Shown here: positions 20,461 to 29,518 of the stretch, piece after piece | Layout: every line of letters starts with the position of its first letter | Numbering within the stretch: the stretch's first letter is position 1 | Assembly: GCF_027497215.1 (NCBI RefSeq) | Contig: NZ_CP114904.1 | Coordinates: 5,785,001-5,849,000, forward strand | Origin: Micromonospora sp. WMMD812 | GTDB taxonomy: Bacteria; Actinomycetota; Actinomycetes; Mycobacteriales; Micromonosporaceae | Direction of reading: 5' to 3' | Length of the DNA: 64,000 nt | Made by a program: the position numbers and the translations under genes | The notes under the pieces: model-generated | The model's database searches: none | Told to the model about the DNA's origin: nothing | Seen by the model: only the letters and a program-made list of their open reading frames with translations

Positions 20461-21471
20461 TCAGCGGGCCCGCGCGGGGTCCGCGAGCACCTCGGAGAGC
20501 GGGGCCGGCTGCAGGCCCCGTTCGGCCAGGCCGGCCAGGATGTGCGGCAGCGCCTCGTCGGTCATCGGCGCGTTCGCCTCGGTGACGTGCAGGATGATCA
20601 CCGAGCCGGGACGCACCTGCGACAGGACCGCCCGGACCACCGGCCGCCACGCCGTCGCGAACGGGTCGCCACTCACCACGTCACCGTCCACCACCGTGAC
20701 ACCGAGCGGGGCCAGCGCGGTCAGCGCCGTCTCGTCGTGGCAGAGCCCGGGGAAGCGGAAGTAGCGGGTCTGCCGACCGCCGTACGGCGCGATCACGTCG
20801 AACGTCCGGGCCACGTCGGCGTTCATCTCCTGTTCCCGGATCCGGGGGAGCTGGTAGCAGTCCGAAGTGAAGGCCAGGTGCCCGTAGGTGTGGTTGGCCA
20901 ACTCGAACCGCGGGTTGCCGGCGAGCCGACGGGTCACCTGCGGATACTGCTCGACCCACTTGCCGGTCAGGAAGAAGGTCGCCGGCACCCGCTGCCGTTC
21001 CAGCAGCTCGATGATGGCCAGGTTCGCGTACGACCGCACCGCGCCGCTGCGCAGTTGGCGCCGCATGGCGTCGGTCAGGTCCGCGTCGAAGGTGAGCGCG
21101 ACCTTGTTGCCCGTCCGCGGCCCGTGGTCCACCACCGGTGGTCGTGTGCCGGGTCGGGTCCCGCCGGGCAGCGATGTCCCGGTGTCACCGCCCGGCGGCA
21201 CCGATGCCGGAGCAGGGCCGGGCCCGGGCGGTGCGCCGGGGCGGCCGGCGCCGGTTGTGCCGGTTGTGCCGGCCGGGCCGGACGGGCCGATTGCGCCGGT
21301 CGGGCCGGTCGTGGCGGCGACTCCGGTCGCGGCCCCCTTCGTGCCGGGCAGCCGGGCCAGGCTGGCGCTCGCCGGTTCGTGGCGGGGGAGCGGGCCGCTG
21401 AGCAGGGCCGCCGCGCCGGCCAGGGTGACCAGCGTCGCGGCGACGGGAACGCGGAGGTTCTTCACGGACAC
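20461..21471 (-). CDS. exported polysaccharide deacetylase with collagen-like linker
   Basis: A 336-residue protein. It begins with a signal or anchor helix (about residues 8-28), followed by a low-complexity Gly/Pro linker with GPTGAIGPSGPAG-type Gly-X-Y triplets (about residues 55-95). From about residue 120 there is a NodB deacetylase domain: VALTFDAD (catalytic base and metal Asp) and NHTYGHLAF (metal His pair), ending with GSVIILHVTE. Such enzymes deacetylate peptidoglycan or other N-acetylated glycans outside the cell. The GTG start is assigned from the signal sequence. Confidence 0.88.
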   Translation of the reverse strand: MSVKNLRVPVAATLVTLAGAAALLSGPLPRHEPASASLARLPGTKGAATGVAATTGPTGAIGPSGPAGTTGTTGAGRPGAPPGPGPAPASVPPGGDTGTSLPGGTRPGTRPPVVDHGPRTGNKVALTFDADLTDAMRRQLRSGAVRSYANLAIIELLERQRVPATFFLTGKWVEQYPQVTRRLAGNPRFELANHTYGHLAFTSDCYQLPRIREQEMNADVARTFDVIAPYGGRQTRYFRFPGLCHDETALTALAPLGVTVVDGDVVSGDPFATAWRPVVRAVLSQVRPGSVIILHVTEANAPMTDEALPHILAGLAERGLQPAPLSEVLADPARAR

Positions 21472-22109
21472 CGGGGGATGATCTCAGCGAACGCGGTCGC
21501 GCGTGTGCCCCGCGCCCCGCTGCGTGGCGACGTGACGCACCGCGAGATGACGTACCTCGTTTCGCTGGACCTCTCGCCCGGCCCAACGAGTGGATCACGC
21601 AGCGCGGCTGAGTGATCTGGGGTTGATGTCCGGTTCGCGGGGGCTGGGGTTTCCGCCGAGCCGGGGTGTCTGGGTGGTTTGGGGTGTGACCGGGGGCATC
21701 CTCGGGCCGGAATGGTGGGTGGTCGGGGGTCGTTGAACATGGGCGACGGTCGGGGTACCAGCCCCGCAGCCGGTTGGTCCGGCCGGGCCGCGCGGATCGG
21801 TGAGAGCCCCGGAATGATGGTGGGCCGCCGGTCGTTGTGCATGGACCCGGCGCGGTGGCCGGCCCCGGAATGATGGCGGGCCGCCGGTCGTTGGATATGG
21901 ACCCGGCGCGGTGCGGCACCCCCGCCGAACCGAGCGCCGAGCCCCTGGTCGCGGTGAGCGTGTTGCTCCCGGCCGACCCCGAGGTGCGGACCACCCCCGA
22001 GTTCGTGACCCCGGGACACAGACTTTCCTCCCTTTGTGCGGACGCCGTTGGTGTTCCGCGTGCCGCGCCGGCCCCCATCGGCGTGACTCACCCCCGAAGG
22101 AGCTTCGTC
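21472..22109. other. 638-bp gene-free region before the secreted protein gene
   Basis: No convincing gene was found. The region contains the divergent upstream DNA of the deacetylase and of the small secreted protein, and a set of direct repeats (separate entry). Its codon pattern is irregular on both strands, and the frames open across it do not resemble proteins. Confidence 0.6.
21705..21912 (+). repeat. tandem 56-bp repeats plus a diverged copy
   Basis: Two near-identical units begin at 21807 and 21863 (period 56). Each carries CCCCGGAATGATGG, GGGCCGCCGGTCGTTG and ATGGACCCGGCGCGG. A third, diverged unit lies at 21705-21755 (GGCCGGAATGGTGGG then GGGTCGTTGAACATGG). They may be a repeated binding site or a decayed expansion; function is unknown. 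Confidence 0.75.
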
Positions 22110-22694
22110 ATGAATACGATCATGCGGAAGAGCGTGCTGGGTATTGCTGGTCTGGCCTTCGCCGGTGGTGTCATCGGTGGTCCGATCGCGGCGCACAACG
22201 CGCAGTCGGTGGATGTGTCGCCGGTTGCCGTGGTGCAGTCGGACAAGGTGGATGCCGGCAAGCTGATCCCGCACGGTGTGCAGGGTGCGCAGTCGCGCAT
22301 CGATCTGGACGACGAGCAGGTCGCGAATGTGAAGGCGATCATCGCGGCGACGAAGAAGTCCGGTATGGACGAGCGGGCGGCGGTGATCTCGATCGCTACC
22401 AGCCTGCAGGAGTCGAAGCTGGAGAACCTGGGTCACCTGGGTGACATGAACGACCATGACTCGCTGGGCCTGTTCCAGCAGCGCCCGAGCTCGGGTTGGG
22501 GTAGCCCGGAGCAGATCACTGATCCGGAGTACTCGACCCAGGCGTTCCTGAAGGGTCTGAAGCAGGTCGACGGGTGGCAGGACATGCCGCTGACCGACGC
22601 CGCGCAGACGGTGCAGGTGTCGGCGTACCCGGATGCGTACGCGCAGTGGGAGCAGCAGGCCGCCGACCTCGTCGCCCAGTACTGGAACAGCTGA
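22110..22694 (+). CDS. small secreted lysozyme/transglycosylase-like protein
   Basis: A 194-residue exported protein with a signal peptide (residues 1-30, cleavage probably after AAHNA). The mature part has the pattern ATSLQESKLENLGHLGDMND, DSLGLFQQRPSSGWG and PEQITDPEYST, which recurs in actinobacterial cell-wall proteins with a lysozyme-like fold. The Glu in QESKLEN is a plausible general acid. A strong GAAGGAG precedes the ATG. The codon pattern (GGT, CTG and few rare codons) suggests high expression. Enzymatic activity is inferred, not shown. Confidence 0.75.
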   Translation: MNTIMRKSVLGIAGLAFAGGVIGGPIAAHNAQSVDVSPVAVVQSDKVDAGKLIPHGVQGAQSRIDLDDEQVANVKAIIAATKKSGMDERAAVISIATSLQESKLENLGHLGDMNDHDSLGLFQQRPSSGWGSPEQITDPEYSTQAFLKGLKQVDGWQDMPLTDAAQTVQVSAYPDAYAQWEQQAADLVAQYWNS

Positions 22695-22717
22695 CCCAAC
22701 CGAACACGAGCAACACC

Positions 22718-22751
22718 GCTGGCCGGCACCCCACCCCGGGTGCCGGCCAGC
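22718..22751. terminator. strong hairpin between convergent genes
   Basis: A perfect 14-bp stem (GCTGGCCGGCACCC) with a 6-nt loop follows the secreted-protein gene by 23 bp and precedes the end of the DUF4126 gene. It could terminate both strands. Confidence 0.85.
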
Positions 22752-22764
22752 GGCGTCTCGCGGA

Positions 22765-23382
22765 TCAGACCCGGAAGCCTGCCGCCCGGGCAGCCTGCCG
22801 CTCCCGGCGGCGGTCGGCGCGGCGGCGCCGGAACCAGAAGAGGAAGACGACCAGACCGGCCAGGAAGAGCAGCACCAGCACCGGCAGCAGGAGCGCGACC
22901 ACCGACATCACCACACTGGTGGCGTCCTCGGCCGTGCTGGCCACCGGTGCGCCGACGCCCGCGGTGGTCGCGTTGATGACCGGACGGGCGGCGGACTTCA
23001 GCAGGTGCACGCCGAACGCGATGAGCACGCCGGTCGCCACCGGCACCCACTGGTGGGACGAGAAGAAGCTGCCTGGGTCACTCACCGTCACCGTCTCCGT
23101 GGACGACCCGGCGCCGAAGGCCAGGCCACCAGCGGTCGGGCGGACCACGGTCTGCACGACGTCGTTCACGTGGTCGACCACCGGCACCTTGTCGGCGACC
23201 ACCTCGACGGCGAGCAGCCCCGCCAGGATGATCATGACCCAGCCGTTGCCGAGCCAGGCCCAGCCGCTGGGCAGGTCGATCAGGTCGGTGTAGCGGGCGA
23301 GCAGACCCATGGTGAGCAGAGGGATGTAGGCGTTCAGACCCGCCGAAGCGGCGAGACCGGTTCCGGTGAGGACTTCGAACAC
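22765..23382 (-). CDS. DUF4126 membrane protein
   Basis: A 205-residue membrane protein with five hydrophobic segments. The N-terminus [15 protein letters not shown] and the [16 protein letters not shown] loop match DUF4126. The C-terminal helix is followed by a strongly basic tail ([14 protein letters not shown]). The function is unknown. It diverges from nucS; starts are 71 bp apart. Confidence 0.87.
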   Translation of the reverse strand: MFEVLTGTGLAASAGLNAYIPLLTMGLLARYTDLIDLPSGWAWLGNGWVMIILAGLLAVEVVADKVPVVDHVNDVVQTVVRPTAGGLAFGAGSSTETVTVSDPGSFFSSHQWVPVATGVLIAFGVHLLKSAARPVINATTAGVGAPVASTAEDATSVVMSVVALLLPVLVLLFLAGLVVFLFWFRRRRADRRRERQAARAAGFRV

Positions 23383-23453
23383 GATCTCAGCATCCCACCG
23401 GCGCGCCAGTGCCGCTCGGTGGCGCCGGCCGGCTCCTCCGCTACCCTCGTCGG

Positions 23454-24113
23454 GTGCGGTTGGTGATTGCGAAGTGCTCGGTGGACTACGTCGGACGGCT
23501 CTCGGCCCACCTGCCGCCGGCCACCCGGCTGCTCATGGTCAAGGCGGACGGCTCGGTCTCCATCCATGCCGACGACCGGGCGTACAAGCCGCTGAACTGG
23601 ATGAGCCCGCCCTGCCGGCTGGAGGAGGCGCCCGGGGTGTGGCGGGTGGTCAACAAGGCCGGCGAGGAGCTGCGGATCACCCTGGAGGAGATCTTCCAGG
23701 ACACGTCGTACGAGCTGGGTGTCGACCCGGGCCTGCGCAAGGACGGGGTGGAGGCGCACCTCCAGGAGTTGCTGGCCGCCAACCCGGAGACCCTCGGCGA
23801 GGGCTACACCCTGGTCCGGCGCGAGTACATGACCGCCATCGGCCCGGTGGACCTGCTCTGCCGGGACGCCGAATCCCGCGCGGTCGCCGTGGAGGTGAAG
23901 CGGCGTGGCGAGATCGACGGAGTGGAGCAGCTCACCCGTTACCTCGAACTGATGAACCGCGATCCGCTGCTCGCCCCGGTCGCCGGGGTCTTCGCCGCGC
24001 AGGAGATCAAGCCGCAGGCCCGGGTGCTCGCCACCGACCGGGGGATCCGCTGCGTGGTCGTCGATTACGACAAGCTGCGCGGCATCGAGCGTGACGAGCT
24101 GACCCTGTTCTGA
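23454..24113 (+). CDS. nucS: endonuclease NucS (mismatch-specific)
   Basis: A 219-residue nuclease that provides the non-canonical mismatch repair of actinobacteria lacking MutS/MutL. The N-terminal DNA-binding half begins [15 protein letters not shown]. The C-terminal RecB-like nuclease half has GPVDLLCRD followed by [16 protein letters not shown], giving the D...ExK...Q catalytic pattern. The GTG at 23454 is chosen because family members begin at this point, though the frame extends upstream. It converges on the aldehyde dehydrogenase with a 9-bp gap and no visible terminator. Confidence 0.95.
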   Translation: MRLVIAKCSVDYVGRLSAHLPPATRLLMVKADGSVSIHADDRAYKPLNWMSPPCRLEEAPGVWRVVNKAGEELRITLEEIFQDTSYELGVDPGLRKDGVEAHLQELLAANPETLGEGYTLVRREYMTAIGPVDLLCRDAESRAVAVEVKRRGEIDGVEQLTRYLELMNRDPLLAPVAGVFAAQEIKPQARVLATDRGIRCVVVDYDKLRGIERDELTLF

Positions 24114-24122
24114 GCCGGGGCC

Positions 24123-25619
24123 TCACCTGCCGTACATCATCTTGATGGCCTTGACGAGCCGGGCCAGGTCGGCCGGCGTGCGTTCGAAGGTCATCGACGG
24201 CAGCAACGAGCGGGCCCGCCGGCGGGTGATCGCCTTGGCCCGGCCGAACTCGCGCAGCCCGTCCTCGCCGTGGATCCGGCCGAAGCCGGATTCGCCCACG
24301 CCGCCGAACGGCAGGGTGGACATGCCGGCGAAGGTCAGGGTCGAGTTGACCGCGGCCATCCCGGAGCGCAGTCGCCGGGCGATCGCCACCGCTCGGCGCC
24401 GGCCGAAGACCGCGCCTCCCAGGCCGTACGAGAGGGCGTTGGCCCGGGTGACCGCCTCGTCGGCGTCGCGGACCCGGTTGATGGTCAGGGTCGGGCCGAA
24501 CGTCTCCTCGCGGACGGCGGCCGAGTCCTCCGGGACGTCGACCAGCACCGTCGGGCGCACGTACGGCGGCTGCACCGCGTCGGCGCCGCCCAGCACCGCC
24601 CGGCCGCCCCGGGCCAGCGCGTCGTCGATGTGCCGGCGGATGACGTCGACCTGGGTCGGCATGGTGATGGGGCCGATGTCGGCGCCCTCCGGGCCGACGG
24701 TCAGCCGGCCGGCCCGGGCGACCACCTTCTCGACGAAGGCGTCGAAGACCGGCTCGACCGCGTAGACGCGCTCGATGCCGATGCAGGTCTGCCCGGCGTT
24801 GGTGAGCGCGCCCCAGACGCACGCCTCGGCGGCGGCGTCCAGGTCGGCGTCGGCGTCGACGATCATGGCGTCCTTGCCACCCGCCTCCAGGAGAACCGGC
24901 GTCAGCGACTCGGCGCAGGCGGCCATCACCTTCTTTGCCGTCGCCGTCGAACCGGTGAAGGCGAGCTTCCCCACCCCGGAGCGGCAGAGCGCCGCGCCCA
25001 CGTCGCCGAGCCCGTGCACCGCGGTGAGGACCGGGTGCTCCGGCACCACCTCGGCGAAGCTGTCCACCAGCCATTGCCCGACCGCCGGCGTGTACTCGCT
25101 CGGCTTGAGGACGACCGCGTTGCCGGCCGCCAGCGCGTACGCGGTGGAGCCGATCGGGGTGAAGACGGGATAGTTCCACGGGCCGATGACGCCGACCACG
25201 CCGTACGGCTGGTATTCCAGGTGGGCGGAGAACTCCGCGAGGATCAGCCGGGACCGCATCCGGCGGGGGCCGAGCACCCGGCGCGCGTTGCGGGCGGCCC
25301 AGTCGATGTGCTCGACCGCGGTGACGATCTCGACGACGGCGTCGCCGACCGGCTTGCCGCCCTCGAGGTGCACCAGCTCGGCGAGCTGCTCGATGCGTCG
25401 GGCGAGCAGGGCCCGCCAGCGCAGCAGGCGTTCCCGACGGCCGGCGAAGCCCAGCGCGGCCCACCACTCCCCGGCGGCGCGGGCGCGCTCGACCGCCGAC
25501 GCGACCTCGGCGGGGGTGGCGACCGGGAACCGCCCGGCCTCGGCGCCGGTGGCCGGGCTGGTGGAGACCAGCACGCCGTCGGTGACGATCGGGGCGCCCG
25601 GGACATGCACAGCCGTCAT
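24123..25619 (-). CDS. NAD(P)-dependent aldehyde dehydrogenase
   Basis: A 498-residue enzyme oxidising an aldehyde to its acid. The active site shows the general base Glu in LLEAGGKDAM and the nucleophilic Cys in NAGQTCIGIER. Also present are the cofactor motif FTGSTATAKKV and the conserved PFGGVGESGFGRIHGEDG segment near the end. The exact substrate cannot be read from the sequence; succinate-semialdehyde and long-chain aldehydes are common for close families. The C-terminal extension (about 35 residues, basic) may aid membrane association. Confidence 0.92.
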   Translation of the reverse strand: MTAVHVPGAPIVTDGVLVSTSPATGAEAGRFPVATPAEVASAVERARAAGEWWAALGFAGRRERLLRWRALLARRIEQLAELVHLEGGKPVGDAVVEIVTAVEHIDWAARNARRVLGPRRMRSRLILAEFSAHLEYQPYGVVGVIGPWNYPVFTPIGSTAYALAAGNAVVLKPSEYTPAVGQWLVDSFAEVVPEHPVLTAVHGLGDVGAALCRSGVGKLAFTGSTATAKKVMAACAESLTPVLLEAGGKDAMIVDADADLDAAAEACVWGALTNAGQTCIGIERVYAVEPVFDAFVEKVVARAGRLTVGPEGADIGPITMPTQVDVIRRHIDDALARGGRAVLGGADAVQPPYVRPTVLVDVPEDSAAVREETFGPTLTINRVRDADEAVTRANALSYGLGGAVFGRRRAVAIARRLRSGMAAVNSTLTFAGMSTLPFGGVGESGFGRIHGEDGLREFGRAKAITRRRARSLLPSMTFERTPADLARLVKAIKMMYGR

Positions 25620-25873
25620 GGCCGAAGTCTAGACCCGAACATTACTCGCTGGTAGGTCGGTGAGCGGCCGGAATGTCGTTTCCGCGCGGCGCGCCCCGCG
25701 TCCCCCGGGCGGTGTCGGCGGGACGATGGACCGGACCAGGAGGGCCGCCCGAACGGGGGTCGGACGCTGCCCGGCCGGGGATGCGAGGTGTCCGCGTGGC
25801 GGTGGAGAGCCACTACCGTCTGATGGCAGGCTGACGCGCGGGGTAACGGTCTGGGGTGGAGGCTGAGGGGTCC

Positions 25874-26296
25874 ATGGAGGAGCGTCCCGAACTGCTGCCG
25901 TTGTTGTCGGTCGCCGGTGGTCCGATGCGTGGGGCAAGCTTCCGGCTTCGCGCGTCGCCACAGGTCATCGGCAGGGCGCCGACGGTCGACGTGGTCGTCC
26001 ACGACCCGCATCTGAGCCGGCGGCACGCCGAGGTCTGGCTGGCTCCCGAGGGAGCGTCGCTGCGGGACATCGGCTCGACGAACGGCACCTGGCTCAACGA
26101 CCGGCGGATCACCGGGGTGGAACAGCTCGCCGACGGCGACGTGATCCGGATCGGCCGCACCGAGCTGCGCTTCTTCGACCCGGGCGTGGCGCGCACCGAC
26201 CCGGTCGGGCTCAGCTTCGGCCCGCCCCGGCAGGACTACCGGCCGACGCTGCCACTGCCGGTGCCGCTGAAGACGCCGCCCTCCGCGGTGCGCTGA
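25874..26296 (+). CDS. FHA domain protein
   Basis: A 140-residue protein made up almost only of a forkhead-associated domain that binds phosphothreonine peptides: VIGRAP near residue 32, DPHLSRRHAEV, then DIGSTNGTWLN. A Pro-rich tail follows. The ATG at 25874 is preceded by GAGGGG; an in-frame GTG six codons earlier is also possible. It is probably a partner of Ser/Thr protein kinases encoded elsewhere. The 254 bp upstream hold nothing recognised. Confidence 0.85.
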   Translation: MEERPELLPLLSVAGGPMRGASFRLRASPQVIGRAPTVDVVVHDPHLSRRHAEVWLAPEGASLRDIGSTNGTWLNDRRITGVEQLADGDVIRIGRTELRFFDPGVARTDPVGLSFGPPRQDYRPTLPLPVPLKTPPSAVR

Positions 26297-26379
26297 GCCC
26301 GTAGCGGCCGTCGACCACACCGTCCGGCGGCGCCGGGTGGGGGCCGGCCACATGGACCGGGGCCGGGCGGGGTGGCAGC

Positions 26380-27453
26380 ATGCCGCGGATGGAGACCGAG
26401 CAGCGGATCGTCACGGCGAACGGCATCACCCAGGCGGTGCGGGTGGCCGGGCCGCCCGGCGGTGTGCCGGTGCTGCTCGTGCACGGCAACTGCTCGTCCG
26501 CCGCCTTCTGGGAGCCGCTGGTCCGGCGGCTGCCGGACACGCTCCGGATCGTCGCGCCCGACCTGCGCGGCTACGGCGACACCCCGACCGCCCCGGTGGA
26601 CGCCACCCGGGGGCTGCGCGACTTCGCCGACGACGTGGCCGCCCTGCTGGACGAGCCGTCCCTCTTCGGCGCCGCGGCCGCCCGTCCGGTCGTGGTCGGG
26701 CACTCGCTCGGCGGGGGAGTGGCGATGCGACTGCTGGTCGACCACCCGCAGCGGGTGGGCGGTCTGCTGCTCTCGGCGCCGGTGTCGCCGTACGGCTTCG
26801 GCGGCACCCGCGACGTGGCCGGCACCCCCACGACGCCGGACTTCGCCGGCACCGGCGCGGGCACCGCGAACCCGGACTTCGTGGCCCGGCTGGCGGCCAA
26901 GGACCGGGGTGAGGACGCCCAGACCAGCCCGCGCAACGTGCTGCGGGCGGCGTACGTGGCGGACCCGGCCTCGCTCGGCGAGGACGAGCAGCTGCTGCTG
27001 GACAGCCTGCTCTCCACCGCCACCGGGGACGACAACTACCCCGGCACCGCGGTCACCTCCGCGAACTGGCCGGGTATGGCGCCGGGTGACCGGGGCGTGC
27101 TCAACGCGCTCGCCCCGACGTACTTCCGGATCGCCGACGAGCTGGTCGCGGTCGCGCCGAAGCCACCGATCACCTGGGTACGCGGCGACGCCGACGTGAT
27201 CGTGTCGGACACCTCGCTGTTCGACCTGGCGTACCTCGGCTCCCTGGGCGTGGTGCCCGGCTGGCCGGGCGAGGCGGACTGCCCGCCGCAGCCGATGATC
27301 GGTCAGACGCGGGCGGTCCTGGACCGCTACGCCGCGGCCGGCGGCGCATACCTGGAGATCGTGCTCCCGGGCTGCGGGCACAGCCCGCACCTGGAGCGGC
27401 CGGCCGAGTTCGTGGCCGAACTGCTGGCGCTGACCGCCGTCCCGACCGCCTGA
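26380..27453 (+). CDS. alpha/beta hydrolase
   Basis: A 357-residue hydrolase with an oxyanion region VLLVHGNCSSAAFW, a nucleophile elbow GHSLGG (Ser near residue 110) and a catalytic His in GCGHSPHLERP near the end. An insert of about 100 residues between elbow and acid forms a cap domain. The substrate is unknown. A second in-frame ATG lies 9 bp after the first. Confidence 0.85.
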   Translation: MPRMETEQRIVTANGITQAVRVAGPPGGVPVLLVHGNCSSAAFWEPLVRRLPDTLRIVAPDLRGYGDTPTAPVDATRGLRDFADDVAALLDEPSLFGAAAARPVVVGHSLGGGVAMRLLVDHPQRVGGLLLSAPVSPYGFGGTRDVAGTPTTPDFAGTGAGTANPDFVARLAAKDRGEDAQTSPRNVLRAAYVADPASLGEDEQLLLDSLLSTATGDDNYPGTAVTSANWPGMAPGDRGVLNALAPTYFRIADELVAVAPKPPITWVRGDADVIVSDTSLFDLAYLGSLGVVPGWPGEADCPPQPMIGQTRAVLDRYAAAGGAYLEIVLPGCGHSPHLERPAEFVAELLALTAVPTA

Positions 27454-27466
27454 CCGGCCCCGAACC

Positions 27467-27501
27467 CGGGCCGCCCGAGCCACCCGAAGCCGGGCGGCCC
27501 G
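27467..27501. terminator. hairpin after hydrolase gene
   Basis: An 11-bp perfect inverted repeat (CGGGCCGCCCG) with a 13-nt loop lies 13 bp after the stop; there is no T-tract. Confidence 0.5.
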
Positions 27502-27610
27502 ACCCGGGCCGCTCGCATTTCCGCCCGTCGATCGGAAGCGGGCGTGCTGGGTGAAATAGGCCACGGCTTCTCGACAACCGAGCGTCACGTGGCAGACTCG
27601 CGCGCATAAC

Positions 27611-27626
27611 CTTAGCGGCCGTTCAA
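27611..27626 (+). promoter_or_regulatory. shared acyl-CoA-regulon element upstream of duplicated dehydrogenase
   Basis: CTTAGCGGCCGTTCAA, ending 31 bp before the GTG start. It matches the consensus CTTAGCGATCGTTCAG at 13 of 16 positions. A TAACCT hexamer directly on its left (27607-27612) could be the -10 box. Confidence 0.6.
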
Positions 27627-27657
27627 GCGGCCGTCGGAGCGTTTGGGGAGGCCGGTC

Positions 27658-29448
27658 GTGGCGCGCGAGTTCACCAGCGTGGGCGTTGTGGGGCTGGGCA
27701 CCATGGGTGCCGGCATCGTCGAGGTCTTCGCGCGGAACGGCATCCAGGTCGTCGCGGTGGAGATCTCCGAGGGCGCGCTCGAGCGCGGCCGGACCACCCT
27801 CACCGGCTCCACGGACCGGGCGGTCGCCAAGGGCAAGCTCGACCCGGCCGACCGCGACGCGCTGCTCAGCCGGGTGACCTTCGCCGTCGGGCTCGACGCC
27901 CTGCACTCGGTCGACCTCGTGATCGAGGCGGTGCCCGAGCACCTCGACCTGAAGCAGCGGATCTTCGCGGAGCTGGACCGGGTCTGCAAGCCCGAGGCCA
28001 TCCTGGCCACCAACACCTCGTCGCTGAGCGTCACCGAGATCTCGGTCGCCACCACCCGGCCCAACCAGGTCATCGGCATCCACTTCTTCAACCCGGCGCC
28101 GGTGATGAAGCTGGTCGAGGTCGTCCGCACCGTGGTCACCTCGGCCGACGTGGTCGCCGACGTGGAGACGCTCTGCACCAGGCTCGGCAAGGTCGACGTC
28201 ACCATCAACGACCGCGCCGGCTTCATCGCCAACGCGCTGCTCTTCGGCTACCTCAACCACGCGGTCGGCATGTTCGAGTCGCACTACGCCAGCCGCGAGG
28301 ACATCGACGCCGCCATGAAGCTCGGCTGCGGCCTGCCCATGGGCCCGCTCGCGCTGATGGATCTGATCGGCCTGGACACCGCGTACGAAATCCTGGACAC
28401 GATGTACCGGCGCGGTGGACGGGACCGCCGGCACGCCCCGGTGCCGCTGATCAAGCAGATGGTCACCGCGGGTCTGCTCGGCCGCAAGTCCGGCCGGGGC
28501 TTCTACACCTACGAGCGGCCGGGCTCGCCGGTGGTCGTACCGGACGAGGCGACGCCGGTGGCCACGGAGGCCGCGCTCGCCGACGGCGCCCGCGCCATCA
28601 CCAAGGTCGGCGTCGTCGGCTCCGGGACGATGGCCACCGGGATCATCGAGGTCTTCGCGAAGGCCGGCTACGAGGTGGTGTCGGTGACCCGGGGCGCGGA
28701 GAAGTCCGCGACGGTCTGCGACGCCGTGAAGACCTCGCTCACCAAGGGCGTCGTGCGCGGCAAGCTCAGCGAGGACGACCGGGATGCCGCGCTCGGCCGG
28801 ATCACCTGGTCGGCCACTCTCGACCACCTCGCCGACGTCGACCTGGTGGTCGAGGCGGTGGTCGAGGAGTTGAGCGTGAAGAAGGCGCTCTTCGCCAGCC
28901 TGGACGAGATCTGCAAGCCGGGCGTCGTGCTCGCCACCACCACCTCGTCGCTGCCGGTGATCGACGTCGCGATGGCCACCCAGCGGCCGGCCGACGTGGT
29001 CGGGCTGCACTTCTTCAACCCCGCCCCGATCATGCCGCTGGTCGAGGTGGTGCGGACCATCCGGACCTCGCCGGAGACCACCGCCACCGCCCGCGCGGTG
29101 TGCGCCGCGCTCGGCAAAACCGCGGTCGTGTGCGGGGACCGCTCCGGCTTCATCGTCAACGCGCTGCTCTTCCCGTACCTGAACGACGCGGTGAAGATGC
29201 TGGAGGCGAGCTACTCGACCGCGGACGACATCGACCACGCCATGAAGCTCGGCTGCGGCTACCCGATGGGCCCGTTCGAACTGCTCGACGTGGTCGGTCT
29301 GGACGTCTCGCTGGCCATCCAGCGGGAGCTGTACCTGGAGCTGCGCGAGCCCGGCTTCGCCCCCGCGCCGCTGCTGGAGCACCTGGTCACCGCCGGCTAC
29401 CTGGGCCGCAAGACCGGCCGGGGCTTCCGCGACCACACCCACCGCTGA
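27658..29448 (+). CDS. tandem-duplicated 3-hydroxyacyl-CoA dehydrogenase
   Basis: A 596-residue protein made of two complete 3-hydroxybutyryl-CoA dehydrogenase units in a row. Unit 1 (about residues 1-295) has GLGTMGAG, IHFFNPAPVMKLVEVV and GRKSGRGFYTY. Unit 2 (about 315-596) has GSGTMATG, LHFFNPAPIMPLVEVV and GRKTGRGFRDH. Both keep the NAD glycine motif and the catalytic His and Glu, so both may be active; a short linker rich in charged and Ala residues joins them. The GTG at 27658 has GGGGAGG upstream. It is likely to act in the same acetoacetyl-CoA/3-hydroxybutyryl-CoA step as the gene at 15232, or on longer acyl chains. Confidence 0.9.
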   Translation: MAREFTSVGVVGLGTMGAGIVEVFARNGIQVVAVEISEGALERGRTTLTGSTDRAVAKGKLDPADRDALLSRVTFAVGLDALHSVDLVIEAVPEHLDLKQRIFAELDRVCKPEAILATNTSSLSVTEISVATTRPNQVIGIHFFNPAPVMKLVEVVRTVVTSADVVADVETLCTRLGKVDVTINDRAGFIANALLFGYLNHAVGMFESHYASREDIDAAMKLGCGLPMGPLALMDLIGLDTAYEILDTMYRRGGRDRRHAPVPLIKQMVTAGLLGRKSGRGFYTYERPGSPVVVPDEATPVATEAALADGARAITKVGVVGSGTMATGIIEVFAKAGYEVVSVTRGAEKSATVCDAVKTSLTKGVVRGKLSEDDRDAALGRITWSATLDHLADVDLVVEAVVEELSVKKALFASLDEICKPGVVLATTTSSLPVIDVAMATQRPADVVGLHFFNPAPIMPLVEVVRTIRTSPETTATARAVCAALGKTAVVCGDRSGFIVNALLFPYLNDAVKMLEASYSTADDIDHAMKLGCGYPMGPFELLDVVGLDVSLAIQRELYLELREPGFAPAPLLEHLVTAGYLGRKTGRGFRDHTHR

Positions 29449-29518
29449 TCCGGGTCAACACCGGGCGCCGACGACCTTGGCGAGCCGACGACCTGGGAGT
29501 GACCGTAACCTTGGCTAC

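Noticed and set aside
24007..25467. Second minus-strand frame of about 480 codons over the aldehyde dehydrogenase
   Set aside because: Out-of-frame reading; the real enzyme has its catalytic Cys and Glu in the frame 24123-25619.
25628..25650. CCGAACATTAC upstream of the aldehyde dehydrogenase as a seventh operator
   Set aside because: Only six or so bases match and the spacing between half-sites is wrong.
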